NCBI GenBank assembly: GCA_035384965.1
Contig: DAOOJE010000008.1
Coordinates: 1 to 64,000 of the forward strand
Source: JAAYVZ01 sp035384965
Lineage (GTDB): Bacteria > Acidobacteriota > Thermoanaerobaculia > Thermoanaerobaculales > Thermoanaerobaculaceae
Direction: 5' to 3'
Length of the DNA: 64,000 bases
Of this stretch, positions 32,758-40,761 are shown piece by piece. Every line of letters starts with the position of its first letter. The stretch's first letter is position 1. The translations under genes and the position numbers were made by a program. The notes under the pieces were generated by a model that was not told the origin of the DNA, did not search any database, and saw nothing but the letters and a program-made list of their open reading frames with translations.

Positions 32758-33139
32758 GGCGGCAGAGGGGCCGATAAGCCGGATTCTGTACCCGACAGGC
32801 GGGTGGCGCCCATTCATCTGGGCCGGGCGTTGCCGACCGGCTCGAGCAGCCTACCCGGGAGCAGTTCGCTGGCGCGAAACCGGGGGTGGCACCCGTCAGC
32901 TCCCCTATTTGGCCTTGCTCCGCACGGGGTTTGCCGTGCCCCGACCGTCACCGGCCGGGCGGTGGGCTCTTACCCCACCGTTTCACCCTTTCCCGGCGGC
33001 GGCCGCCGGGTGGTTTGCTTTCTGTTGCACTTTCCCTCGCGTTGCCGCGGCTGGGCGTTACCCAGCGTGCTGCCACCTGGAGTCCGGACTTTCCTCGGCG
33101 CGGCAAGCCGCGTCGCGGGCGCCTGGCCCCTCTGCCGCC
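32758..33139 (-). ncRNA. rnpB: RNase P RNA (class A)
   Basis: The catalytic RNA that matures tRNA 5' ends is encoded on the minus strand. Conserved elements appear in the right order: P1 stem GGCAGAGGGGCC (5' side near 33137) pairing with GGCCCCTCTGCC at the 3' end; the P4/J region GAGGAAAGTCCGGACTCC at 33079-33096; ACAGAAA at 33018-33024; GGTAAGAGCCCACC; AGATGAATGGGCGCC at 32805-32819; and the terminal TACAGAATCCGGCTTATC at 32773-32790. Length of about 380 bases is normal. A TAGAAT box lies directly upstream. Exact ends are inferred from P1 pairing. Confidence 0.93.
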
Positions 33140-33145
33140 ATCGCC

Positions 33146-33151
33146 ATTCTA
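33146..33151 (-). promoter_or_regulatory. -10 box (TAGAAT) of rnpB overlapping an upstream stop codon
   Basis: On the minus strand TAGAAT ends 6 bases before the predicted 5' end of RNase P RNA, the expected distance for a -10 element. Its first three bases are also the TAG stop codon of the NYN nuclease gene. No -35 match is visible. Confidence 0.6.
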
Positions 33152-33607
33152 CCAGCGCCGCCTGGCGCGCGGCGAGCGCCGTACCCGCACGGCGACATCC
33201 GGCAAGCGAACCGGCGCCGCCGTCTCCGCCCCCCCGGCGATCCGCGGCCGATCGGGCTGCGGCGCGCTCGCCTGCGCTCGCTCGACCTTGGCCCAAAAGG
33301 CGCCGGCGCTCACCACACTCGCGCCCATGTCGCGGGCGTGCACGCCGAGCGAGCGGTCGTCGGAAGCCAGCCGCCAGCCGCGGCCTCCTCGCCGCAGCAG
33401 GTCGAGAATGGCGGTATCGGCGTGCGGGGCGTACCGGACCTCGACGGGACCCAGGCGCTCCACCGCCGGGCTCCCGGCCGGGGGCGCCCCGTCGAAGACC
33501 ACGACGATCCTCACCTTCTCCACCCTTGCCAGCGCCAGCGCCGCCTGGCGCACGAGCTGCCGGTTCTGGCCGGGCGCCACGTTGTTGCCGTCCACGATCC
33601 AGGGCAT
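33149..33607 (-). CDS. NYN (YacP-like) ribonuclease domain protein
   Basis: The 152-residue protein begins MPWIVDGNNVAPGQ and shows the acidic residues of PIN-like NYN nucleases: Asp in VDGNN, Asp in VVVFDGAPP near residue 40, then HADTAILDLL and RLASDDRSLG near residue 83. YacP (Rae1) homologues cut RNA, in some species on the ribosome. The C-terminus is Arg-rich (RVRRSPRARRRW), compatible with RNA binding. It directly precedes rnpB on the same strand, its stop codon forming part of the rnpB -10 box. RNA target is unknown. Confidence 0.82.
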   Translation of the reverse strand: MPWIVDGNNVAPGQNRQLVRQAALALARVEKVRIVVVFDGAPPAGSPAVERLGPVEVRYAPHADTAILDLLRRGGRGWRLASDDRSLGVHARDMGASVVSAGAFWAKVERAQASAPQPDRPRIAGGAETAAPVRLPDVAVRVRRSPRARRRW

Positions 33608-33701
33608 GGCAGCCTCGGCCGGCGCTCAGCAGCTGGCGCCGGAGGCGGGCGAGCAGGAGCTGCGGGTTCCAGGTCCAGCGGTCACCAGTCGCGGTCCCAA
33701 T

Positions 33702-35231
33702 CTAGAAAAAACGCTTCCTGGGCTGGGCCTCGATGAGGGCGTTGAGGGCTACCCGGGCGTCCTTGTTGGCCGGATCGTAGGAAAGGATCTTTTCCAGGCA
33801 TTGCTTCTGCCGATCGGGCTGGCCACGCATCCCCCAGTAGTTGGCGAGCTCCATCCACCCTTTGGTGAACCTGGGGTTGAGCGAGACGGCGTGGCGCAGC
33901 CGGTCGAGGGCGCGCTGCACCCACATCGGGTTGCGGAACTCCACCTGGGCCAGCAGCAGCAGGGTCTCGGGGTCCGGCATGAGGCGCACGGCCTGATCGA
34001 GCAGTTCGGCGGCGGGGCCGAAGTCGTTCTGACTCATCAATCGTCTGGCCTGGGCGATGTTGGTCCGCACCAGGTTGCGGCGGACCTCCTCTTCCTGCGC
34101 CTCGTTGGACAGGTAACCTCGGGACGACTGAGAAACGCCGAGCAGCGCCTGGTCGTAGCGTTTGCGCGACTCGGCGACCGACAGCGTCTCGTACGCCTCC
34201 TGCAGCGCGCGGTAAATCGTCCCGAGCTCGCCCTGCAGCGAGCGGAGGTGGCGCTCGCGCGCCCGGTCGGGGTGGTAGGTCCTCACCAGCTCGCGATAGC
34301 GGGTGCCGATCTGTTCCGGCCCCGCCGATCGCTGCAGGCCGAGCCGCGCGTAGAAGTCCTGCTGCCCGATCACCGAGGCCAGGCGCAGCACCTCCTCGTG
34401 CTCCTTGCGTTCGAGCGCCGAAAAGGCCAGCTCCTCGGGCGCCGGCTTCGGGGCGGCAGGCGCCGGCCTCGCCCGCTCGGCCAGCTCGGACGCCGGCTTC
34501 GGTCGCGCCACGGGCGCGTCCCTCAGCTCGACGAGGCCGGCCGCGACCAGCGCCAGCAGGCTGCGCACGAACTGCTCCCTCGGCAGCGGGACGATTCTCT
34601 GCAGGGTCGCCACCGACCCCGCGCCGTCGACCCGCGACAGGAGATACCCCTCGCCGGGGCTGAGCTGCACGTGCTGGAGCTGCAGGAGGGCGTCCTCCGT
34701 GCTGGCCGGGTAGCGGTCCGCCGGCACCAGGGCGTTCATCGCCTGCACCTCGGGGGTGGCGCGCACTGCCGCGACCAGCAAGCTGGCAGTCGTCATCTCG
34801 ATGGTCGCTGCATCTCTGGGAAGGCTGTCCGAGCGGTCGAGCCGGAACTCGCCGGCGGCGAAGAGCAGGCGGGCGACGATGGCAACCGCCTGCGCCTCGA
34901 GCTCCTTTTCCAGCCGCTCGGCCTCCAGCACCCCCTCCATGACCAGAAACGACCCGTAGCGCACCCCCTCCGGCTGTCGGAGCAGCATGATGGCCATTTG
35001 CTCCGGGTTCAGGACCCCGCGAGCCACCAGCCAGCTCCCGAGCTTTTCCTGCTCCACGTCGGAGACCACGGCCCGAACCTGGCCGGCCTCGAGCCAGAGC
35101 CGGGCCGGCCCGGCCGCGGTGTCGACATCCAAGCGGCCGTCCGCGGCGGAGCGCACGAACCCCCTCAGCACGGCTGGAAAGCCGCCGCTTTCGAAGCGCC
35201 CCCGATCCTCCGCAAGACTCACCACGCCCAC
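33702..35231 (-). CDS. DUF4388, J-domain and TPR protein
   Basis: The 509-residue protein starts with a DUF4388-like region (about 1-160: FPAVLRGFVRSAADGRLDV, ARGVLNPEQMAIMLLRQPEG). A second regulatory region follows to about 260, then a J-domain (about 290-355) with the HPD motif in VRTYHPDRARE, and a C-terminal TPR array (about 375-500: FGPAAELLDQAVRLMPD, DRLRHAVSLNPRFTKGW, CLEKILSYDPANKDA). The HPD motif suggests it stimulates a DnaK-type ATPase. DUF4388 proteins occur mainly in signalling of delta-proteobacteria and acidobacteria. It begins with GTG one base after the stop of the companion gene, so the two are coupled. No membrane segment. Confidence 0.75.
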   Translation of the reverse strand: MGVVSLAEDRGRFESGGFPAVLRGFVRSAADGRLDVDTAAGPARLWLEAGQVRAVVSDVEQEKLGSWLVARGVLNPEQMAIMLLRQPEGVRYGSFLVMEGVLEAERLEKELEAQAVAIVARLLFAAGEFRLDRSDSLPRDAATIEMTTASLLVAAVRATPEVQAMNALVPADRYPASTEDALLQLQHVQLSPGEGYLLSRVDGAGSVATLQRIVPLPREQFVRSLLALVAAGLVELRDAPVARPKPASELAERARPAPAAPKPAPEELAFSALERKEHEEVLRLASVIGQQDFYARLGLQRSAGPEQIGTRYRELVRTYHPDRARERHLRSLQGELGTIYRALQEAYETLSVAESRKRYDQALLGVSQSSRGYLSNEAQEEEVRRNLVRTNIAQARRLMSQNDFGPAAELLDQAVRLMPDPETLLLLAQVEFRNPMWVQRALDRLRHAVSLNPRFTKGWMELANYWGMRGQPDRQKQCLEKILSYDPANKDARVALNALIEAQPRKRFF

Positions 35232-35232
35232 C

Positions 35233-36291
35233 TCATGGCGAGTGCTGCCCGGCGTTCACCGGATGTACGACGAACGCCCTGGCCACCAGCGACGAAGGCG
35301 CCCGCACCGCTGCCGCCTGTGCCTCCTCCCGCGTCGCGAAGCCGCCCCAGACGAGGTTGAAGCACTGCTCGGAGCCCTCCCCGTATGGCACCACGCGCAG
35401 GTTCGCCCTGTCCTGTTCCTGCTTGCGATACAGCCGCTCGAGCTCGGCCGGCTGGCAGCCGCCGTCGATGGCGAGCCCCCACGGCCCGCTCCGCACCGCC
35501 GCCGGCGCCTCGCGGCTCGGCAACGCCAGCAGCAGCGCCGCCACCGCGCCGATCAGGATCGCGGCGGCAAGCACCCACGGCCACCACCGGCGCCTGCGCC
35601 GTACGGGCGGCGCCTGTGCCGCCAGCGGCGCCGCGAACGTCACCTCCGCGACCCTGGGCGCAGCCTCCGCGATCCCTCCTCCCACCGCTGCCGCCAAGAG
35701 CCGCAACGCCATGTCCCGGCCGTGCGGGGAGGGATCCGCGATTTCCCGGGCGGTGCGGTGGTCGTTGATCTTGGCCAGCACCGCCATGCCCTCCTCGGTG
35801 AGCCCGAGGGCGCCCACCCGGCGCGCGAAGTCCGGCAGCCGGCGCAGGACGAGGTCCGCGCTCGGCAGGAACAGCTCCTCGAGGGCCTCTCCCCCGGGCC
35901 CGAGCACCATCTCCATCACCAGGTGGGGGAACGACACCGTGAGCCCCTGTGGCTCCGGCTGGACCTCGGCGTCGAACGAGACCTCGGCGTCGGGCGCCAG
36001 GAAAAACTCGTGCAGGCGCTCGGCGAGCGTGAGCTTCACGACCGCGTTGGCCTCGCCTTGCGTCACGAGGCCGCCGGACACCGCCGAGCGCGCTTCCGCG
36101 AACCATTCGCCACCGCTCGTCAGCCCGAAGGCAGCCGAAAGCTTTTCACGGTCGTCGCCTTCCACGGCGACGACCTGCAGCCCCGTGATGTGCAGTCGCA
36201 GCTCGCCCTGGCCCCAGCGCAGCCGGGCCACGCCGCGTCCCTTTCGACCCACCCACAAAGCCAGTGTGCTGGCCGCAGACAGCGCTCGCAT
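35233..36291 (-). CDS. membrane protein with DUF4388-like N-terminus and SPOR-like C-terminus
   Basis: The 352-residue protein has a cytoplasmic N-terminal part (about 1-225) similar in style to the DUF4388 region of its neighbour (LTSGGEWFAEARSAVSGGLV, MAVLAKINDHRTAREIAD). A single membrane helix follows after an Arg/Trp run (WWPWVLAAAILIGAVAALLL, about 238-258). The periplasmic tail resembles a SPOR domain (CFNLVWGGFATREEAQAAA). SPOR domains bind denuded peptidoglycan, often at division sites or poles. A TTGACG - 17 - TAGCCT promoter candidate lies so close (36298-36326) that the message would start at the ATG. The next gene begins one base after its stop. Confidence 0.65.
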   Translation of the reverse strand: MRALSAASTLALWVGRKGRGVARLRWGQGELRLHITGLQVVAVEGDDREKLSAAFGLTSGGEWFAEARSAVSGGLVTQGEANAVVKLTLAERLHEFFLAPDAEVSFDAEVQPEPQGLTVSFPHLVMEMVLGPGGEALEELFLPSADLVLRRLPDFARRVGALGLTEEGMAVLAKINDHRTAREIADPSPHGRDMALRLLAAAVGGGIAEAAPRVAEVTFAAPLAAQAPPVRRRRRWWPWVLAAAILIGAVAALLLALPSREAPAAVRSGPWGLAIDGGCQPAELERLYRKQEQDRANLRVVPYGEGSEQCFNLVWGGFATREEAQAAAVRAPSSLVARAFVVHPVNAGQHSP

Positions 36292-36297
36292 GCTCAG

Positions 36298-36326
36298 AGG
36301 CTATCGCGAACCGGCGAGAACGTCAA
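36298..36326 (-). promoter_or_regulatory. candidate promoter of the DUF4388/SPOR pair (TTGACG - 17 - TAGCCT)
   Basis: On the minus strand TTGACG (36326-36321) is a 5/6 -35 match and TAGCCT (36303-36298) a 3/6 -10 match, 17 bases apart. The ATG at 36291 lies at the predicted start of transcription. Confidence 0.3.
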
Positions 36327-36418
36327 AGGCCGAGCAGCCAGGACAGTGGCACAGCAGGCGAGGCAGGCCGCGAGACGCGAGCCGGCAGCCCGTACTCGTG
36401 CGCACCGGAGAGACCCGG

Positions 36419-38209
36419 TCAGTGCAGCGCCGCCCACAGCGCAGCGGCGGCGCGCTCGCCCACCACCGCGGCCAGCTCGCTGCGAGTGGCGGCCCGCACA
36501 CCGTCGACGGAGCCGAATCTGACGAGGAGCTCGCGGGCGCGAACCGGGCCGATTCCGGGCACGGCCAGGAGCTGGGTGGCGAGACGGCGGGACTTGCGGC
36601 GCCGCCGATGCCGGGTGACGGCAACGCGGTGCGCCTCGTCGCGCACACGCTGGAGAAGCAGACGCACCGGGTGCCCGGAACCGAGCTGGAGGGGCCGATC
36701 CCGGCCCGGCAGGTACAGTTCCTCGAGCTTCTTCGCCAGCGCCGCGACCGGTAGCTCGACCCCGAGGCCCTCCAGCGCCTCTCGCGCCGCCGCGAGCTGC
36801 GCCGGGCCGCCGTCGACGAGGACGAGATCGGGCAGCGGCCGGCCCTCACCGGCGCGCCGCCGGTAGCGCCTCCCGACCGCCTCGGCGATGGCGGCCGGGT
36901 CGTCGGCGTTGCGGCCCGCCCGGACGTTGAACGAGCGCGCCTCCCCCTTGGCCATCCGCCCGCGCTCCCAGACCACGACCGACACCACCTGGTCCTCGCC
37001 GTGCAGGTGCGAGACGTCGAAGCACTCGATGCGCCGGACCGGCGCCGGCAGGCCGAGCGCGTGCGCCACCGCCTCCGCGATCCGGTCGGCGTCGCGGCGC
37101 GGATGGCGAAAACGCAGCCGGAACGCCTCGCGGGCGTTCTCGGCGGCGAGCGCGGCCACTCTCGCCCTCGGCCCCCGCCGCGGCGCCACGATCGCCACCT
37201 TGCCCCCGTGCAGCCCCTGGAGGTACGCCGCCACCGCCTCGGCTGCCTCGGGCAGCATCGGCACCTCGACGCGTTCCGGCACGGCCGGGTTGGCGTCGTA
37301 GTACTGGGTCAGGAACCCCGCCACCAGCTCGGCGTCGGGGAGCTGATCGATCCCTTCCCAGTGGTACTCGCGCTTGTCGACCAGCCGGCCCTCGCGGTAC
37401 ACCAGCACCACGGCGGTGAGGTCCCGCCCGTCGCCCTCGATCCCGAGCACGTCGACCGAGCCGGTGCCGGCCATCTCGACGTGCTGCCCCTCGCGCAACC
37501 CCTCGAGTGCCCGCACCAGGTCGCGGTAGCGGGCGGCGCGCTCGAACTCGGCAGCCTCCGAGGCTCGCCACATTTGCGCCTCGAGGCGTGGACGCAGTTC
37601 CGCGTGGCGGCCCTCCAGCAGCCATACCACCTCCTCCACCGCCTCGGCGTATGCCTCGGAGGTGGTCATCCCGGCAACACACGGTGCCAGGCAGGCGCCC
37701 ATGGCGTGGTACAGGCACGGGCGCGGCGCCGAGCCGTCGATCTCGAGGTTGCAGGTGCGGACCTGGGTACGAGTGCGGATGAGGTCCATGATCCGCGCCG
37801 CCATGCTGCGCCCCATGAACGGGCCGAAGTAGCGGTGGCCGTCGTCCTGAACCCGCCGCGTCAGGTACGCCCGCGGCCACGCCTCGCCGGTCGTGAGCTT
37901 GACGTACGGATACGTCTTGTCATCCCGCAGGAGCACGTTGTAGCGCGGCCGGTGCTGCTTGATGAGCCGGTTCTCGAGGATCAGCGCCTCGACCTCGGTG
38001 GCGGTGACCACGAACTCGAGCCCGCGCGCCCTGGCCACCATGATCGCGATGCGAGGAGGCAGCTCCTTGCCGAAGTACGACAGCACCCGCCGCCGCAGGT
38101 GCCTGGCCTTGCCGACGTACAGCACCTTCCCACGCCCATCGAGAAACTGGTAAACACCGGGCTGTTCGGGGGCTTGCAGCGCCCGTTCGCGAAGCGGGTG
38201 GTCGGTCAT
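36419..38209 (-). CDS. uvrC: excinuclease ABC subunit C
   Basis: UvrC makes both incisions around DNA lesions in nucleotide excision repair. The 596-residue protein has the GIY-YIG nuclease at the N-terminus (PGVYQFLDGRGKVLYVGKA, giving GVY and YVG), the four conserved residues around CLYHAMGACLAPC, the UVR helix pair near residue 205-235 for UvrB contact, and the RNase H-like second nuclease (ECFDVSHLHGEDQVVSVVVW, VLVDGGPAQLAAA). The C-terminus carries the helix-hairpin-helix (LAVPGIGPVRARELL). All expected domains are present. It stands alone on the minus strand. Confidence 0.96.
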   Translation of the reverse strand: MTDHPLRERALQAPEQPGVYQFLDGRGKVLYVGKARHLRRRVLSYFGKELPPRIAIMVARARGLEFVVTATEVEALILENRLIKQHRPRYNVLLRDDKTYPYVKLTTGEAWPRAYLTRRVQDDGHRYFGPFMGRSMAARIMDLIRTRTQVRTCNLEIDGSAPRPCLYHAMGACLAPCVAGMTTSEAYAEAVEEVVWLLEGRHAELRPRLEAQMWRASEAAEFERAARYRDLVRALEGLREGQHVEMAGTGSVDVLGIEGDGRDLTAVVLVYREGRLVDKREYHWEGIDQLPDAELVAGFLTQYYDANPAVPERVEVPMLPEAAEAVAAYLQGLHGGKVAIVAPRRGPRARVAALAAENAREAFRLRFRHPRRDADRIAEAVAHALGLPAPVRRIECFDVSHLHGEDQVVSVVVWERGRMAKGEARSFNVRAGRNADDPAAIAEAVGRRYRRRAGEGRPLPDLVLVDGGPAQLAAAREALEGLGVELPVAALAKKLEELYLPGRDRPLQLGSGHPVRLLLQRVRDEAHRVAVTRHRRRRKSRRLATQLLAVPGIGPVRARELLVRFGSVDGVRAATRSELAAVVGERAAAALWAALH

Positions 38210-38210
38210 G

Positions 38211-38262
38211 CTTCTGCCCGGCCGGCGGGTCGAGACTCGAGCGTCGAGGACCCGCCCCCACC
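38211..38262 (+). repeat. TCGA-rich dispersed intergenic element, copy 4
   Basis: GCTTCTGCCCGGCCG (shared with copy 3) is followed by GGGTCGAGACTCGAGCGTCG and a CCGCCCCCACCCC run. Lies just upstream of the uvrC start codon. Confidence 0.4.
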
Positions 38263-38317
38263 CCTCCTTGCGGCCTCGCCTCGACGTGGTCCGTGAGGGA
38301 CCATCGGCACCGTCCCG

Positions 38318-40084
38318 CTATCGCAAGCCCAGGGATCTTCTCGCGGTGTGACCGCCCGGCTCGCCGCACTGCGCGCGATAGCGCATGGTGAGCGGGTTCG
38401 ACCACACCGAGCTTCCGCACGCGACGTTGGCGCGCACTCGCATGAAGATCACGGTGTCCGTCGTGTCGTCGTTCTGCAGCGACAGGCTCGTGCCCCCGGT
38501 CTCGAAGTACGACGAGTCCTCGAAATCGCCAGAGGAGGCCACCTCCAGGGTGTAGCTCATGGCGCCGGCGACGGCAGGCCAGGCGACCGTGAAGCTCTGG
38601 AGCTTGCATACCGTGCCGGGGTGGACCGAAAGCGAAGCCGGCGCCTGGGGCACCTCGCAGGGCTGGCCCAGCCGCTGCAGCGCTGCCGGGGCGTTGGCGA
38701 GCGGCCTGACGATGCCGTTGCGGCCGTCGCTGATCGGCTCGCCAGTGCTCGCGATCGCATGGCGGATCGCCCGCGCGCTGGCTGCCGGGTCGGCCTGCGC
38801 GAGCAGCGCCGCGATGCCGGCGACGTACGGCGCCGCCGCCGACGTACCCCCGAAGGCGTACGTCATGGTCCCCGGCTGGCCACCCGCCGGCTGGAGCGTG
38901 GGGGTCGTGGTGTTGTGCGAGGGCGCCCACACCGCCAGCTTGTCGCCCGAGTTCGAGTAGCAGGTGATCTGCTTCGCGTCGGAAGGGAAGTCGGTGCACT
39001 CCCCACCTCCGCAGGTCAAACCGGAAAACGTGCGCCCGCTGCTGCGGCTGGTGTTGTACACCGCCCCCACGGCCACGGCGTTGCTCACGCAGGCCGGGAT
39101 GGCGACCCCGGTGCTGCAGCCGTCGTTGCCCGCCGCCGCCACCACCACCACGCCCAGGTTGGTGAGGGTGTCGAACGCCTGCCGGTAGGACGGCACGAGG
39201 TCGTCGCACACCCCCGGGTTCGGCGGCCAGTACTGCGAGTGCAGCCCCCCCAGCGAGAGGTTCACGGCGCGGATGTTGTGGGGGTTGCCGGCAACCACGC
39301 TCTCGATGACCTTGTCGAGCCCCTTCGTGATCGACGAGCCCTGGCTGTTCCCCTGCGCGTTCATGACCCGCACCGCGACGATGCGCGCTCCGGGCGCCAC
39401 CCCGTCCGCAGCCCCCGCGATGATGCCAGCCACCGAGGTGCCGTGGCCGTTCTCGTCCATGGGGTCGTCGTCGTTGCCGATCGAGTCCCAGAGCTTGACG
39501 GTCTTGGCCGAGGCGTCGGTGCCGCCGGGCGCCAGCTCGGGATGCCGGTAGTCAACCCCCGAATCGAGCACGGCCACGCTCACGCCGGTGCCGTCCAGGC
39601 CCAGCGCTGCGAGCGCCGGCACCTCCAGCATCGCTTTGCCGTTCTGCCGCATCGTGTGGAAGACCCGGACCGGCTCGACGCTGGCCACCCGCGCGTCGGT
39701 GGCCAGCGCCTCCAGCATCGCCACCGGCACCCGTGCATGGACCATCGGCAGGTACGAGAAACGCTCCACGACCCGCACCCCGAACGGCCCGTACTCGCGC
39801 TCAAGGTCCTCACCGGTCTCGCGGATCCAGCGCTGCCGCCGCCAGCTGCCCACCTCGGCCCGCGCTGCCGGCGCCGCTTCTTCGGGCTGGAAGCACACCA
39901 CGACCTCGATCTCGCCCTGGGCCCGACCCACGACCTCGCGGAGATCGGGGGTGAGCTTGGCCGGCCACGCCAGCTCGGGCGCCGGCGCCACCCCGGGGCG
40001 GGCCAGCGCCGTTGCCGCAGCCAGGCACAGCCCGGCGGCCAGCATCCCTGCGCCACGAGCTCGACCACGACCTCGTTTCTGCAT
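38318..40084 (-). CDS. secreted subtilisin-family serine protease (S8) with C-terminal beta domain
   Basis: The protein (588 residues from ATG 40084) has a signal peptide (GAGMLAAGLCLAAATALA), an inhibitor I9-like propeptide (about 35-140: IEVVVCFQPEEAAP to RVASVEPVRVFH), and an S8 catalytic domain with all triad members: Asp in AVLDSGVDYRHPEL, His in NGHGTSVAG and Ser in GGTSAAAPYVAG, plus the oxyanion Asn in AAAGNDG. After about residue 480 a fibronectin-like beta domain follows (LQSFTVAWPAVAGAMSYTLE), probably for substrate or surface binding. Several Cys residues suggest disulfides, consistent with export. GGAG lies about 10 bases before the chosen ATG. Monocistronic. Confidence 0.9.
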   Translation of the reverse strand: MQKRGRGRARGAGMLAAGLCLAAATALARPGVAPAPELAWPAKLTPDLREVVGRAQGEIEVVVCFQPEEAAPAARAEVGSWRRQRWIRETGEDLEREYGPFGVRVVERFSYLPMVHARVPVAMLEALATDARVASVEPVRVFHTMRQNGKAMLEVPALAALGLDGTGVSVAVLDSGVDYRHPELAPGGTDASAKTVKLWDSIGNDDDPMDENGHGTSVAGIIAGAADGVAPGARIVAVRVMNAQGNSQGSSITKGLDKVIESVVAGNPHNIRAVNLSLGGLHSQYWPPNPGVCDDLVPSYRQAFDTLTNLGVVVVAAAGNDGCSTGVAIPACVSNAVAVGAVYNTSRSSGRTFSGLTCGGGECTDFPSDAKQITCYSNSGDKLAVWAPSHNTTTPTLQPAGGQPGTMTYAFGGTSAAAPYVAGIAALLAQADPAASARAIRHAIASTGEPISDGRNGIVRPLANAPAALQRLGQPCEVPQAPASLSVHPGTVCKLQSFTVAWPAVAGAMSYTLEVASSGDFEDSSYFETGGTSLSLQNDDTTDTVIFMRVRANVACGSSVWSNPLTMRYRAQCGEPGGHTARRSLGLR

Positions 40085-40259
40085 GTTGGCTCCGATCAGC
40101 GGTTCTCCCGCCTGCATCCGCACGGGAAGGTATTGCATGCCCGCGGTCAGGGTCAAGCGGGCCGGGCGCTGCGGCCCAGGACCGGCGGAACGTACCCTCC
40201 TCGCGGCGGGCCTGCTAAGCTCTGGACTCGCGCGCACCAGGCGTCGCAAGGAGTGCCAG

Positions 40260-40754
40260 ATGGCCCGATCCCGCTCCTCCGCCCTTTTCCTCCCGCTGGT
40301 TCTGATCGCCGTGGGCGGCGTCTTGTTGACCGCCCGCTGGGTCCGCATCGACCTCGCGCCGGCGCTGCTGCTCGGTGTGGGACTGGCATTTGCCGTCCTC
40401 GCCACTCTCCAGCGCAGTGCCGGGGCGCTCGTCGCCGGCCTCTTGCTGCTCGGCGCCGGGGCCGGCATCGCCCTCGGGCGCAAGGCGCTGCTCGGGATCC
40501 CGGCCTCGAACTGGCTGTTTCTTTGTCTCGGGGCCGCCTTCATCGCCGTGTACCTGCTCGGGCTGCTGCTGCGCGTCGCCAGGCACTGGTGGCCGCTCGT
40601 GCCGGGCGTGGCGCTGCTGCTGCTCGGCGGGGCTCAGTACGTGAGCCGGGTCGACCTCGTCCCGCCCGGCGCCCAGGCGTTCCTCCAAACCTGGTGGCCG
40701 GCTGCGCTCGTGCTGCTCGGGGCCGTGCTCCTGATCCGGGCGATCCGGGCCTGA
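40260..40754 (+). CDS. small polytopic membrane protein
   Basis: The 164-residue protein is almost entirely hydrophobic, with about six membrane segments (LFLPLVLIAVGGVLLTA, ALLLGVGLAFAVLATLQ, LVAGLLLLGAGAGIALG, WLFLCLGAAFIAVYLLGLLL, WPLVPGVALLLLGGAQYV, WPAALVLLGAVLLIRAI). Layout recalls LiaF/DUF5668-type membrane stress proteins, but no defining residue is visible, so I leave it unnamed. AAGGAG at 40248-40253 defines the start. It is convergent with the transglycosylase gene, only 7 bases away, and divergent from the protease gene. Confidence 0.7.
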   Translation: MARSRSSALFLPLVLIAVGGVLLTARWVRIDLAPALLLGVGLAFAVLATLQRSAGALVAGLLLLGAGAGIALGRKALLGIPASNWLFLCLGAAFIAVYLLGLLLRVARHWWPLVPGVALLLLGGAQYVSRVDLVPPGAQAFLQTWWPAALVLLGAVLLIRAIRA

Positions 40755-40761
40755 GCCGCTC

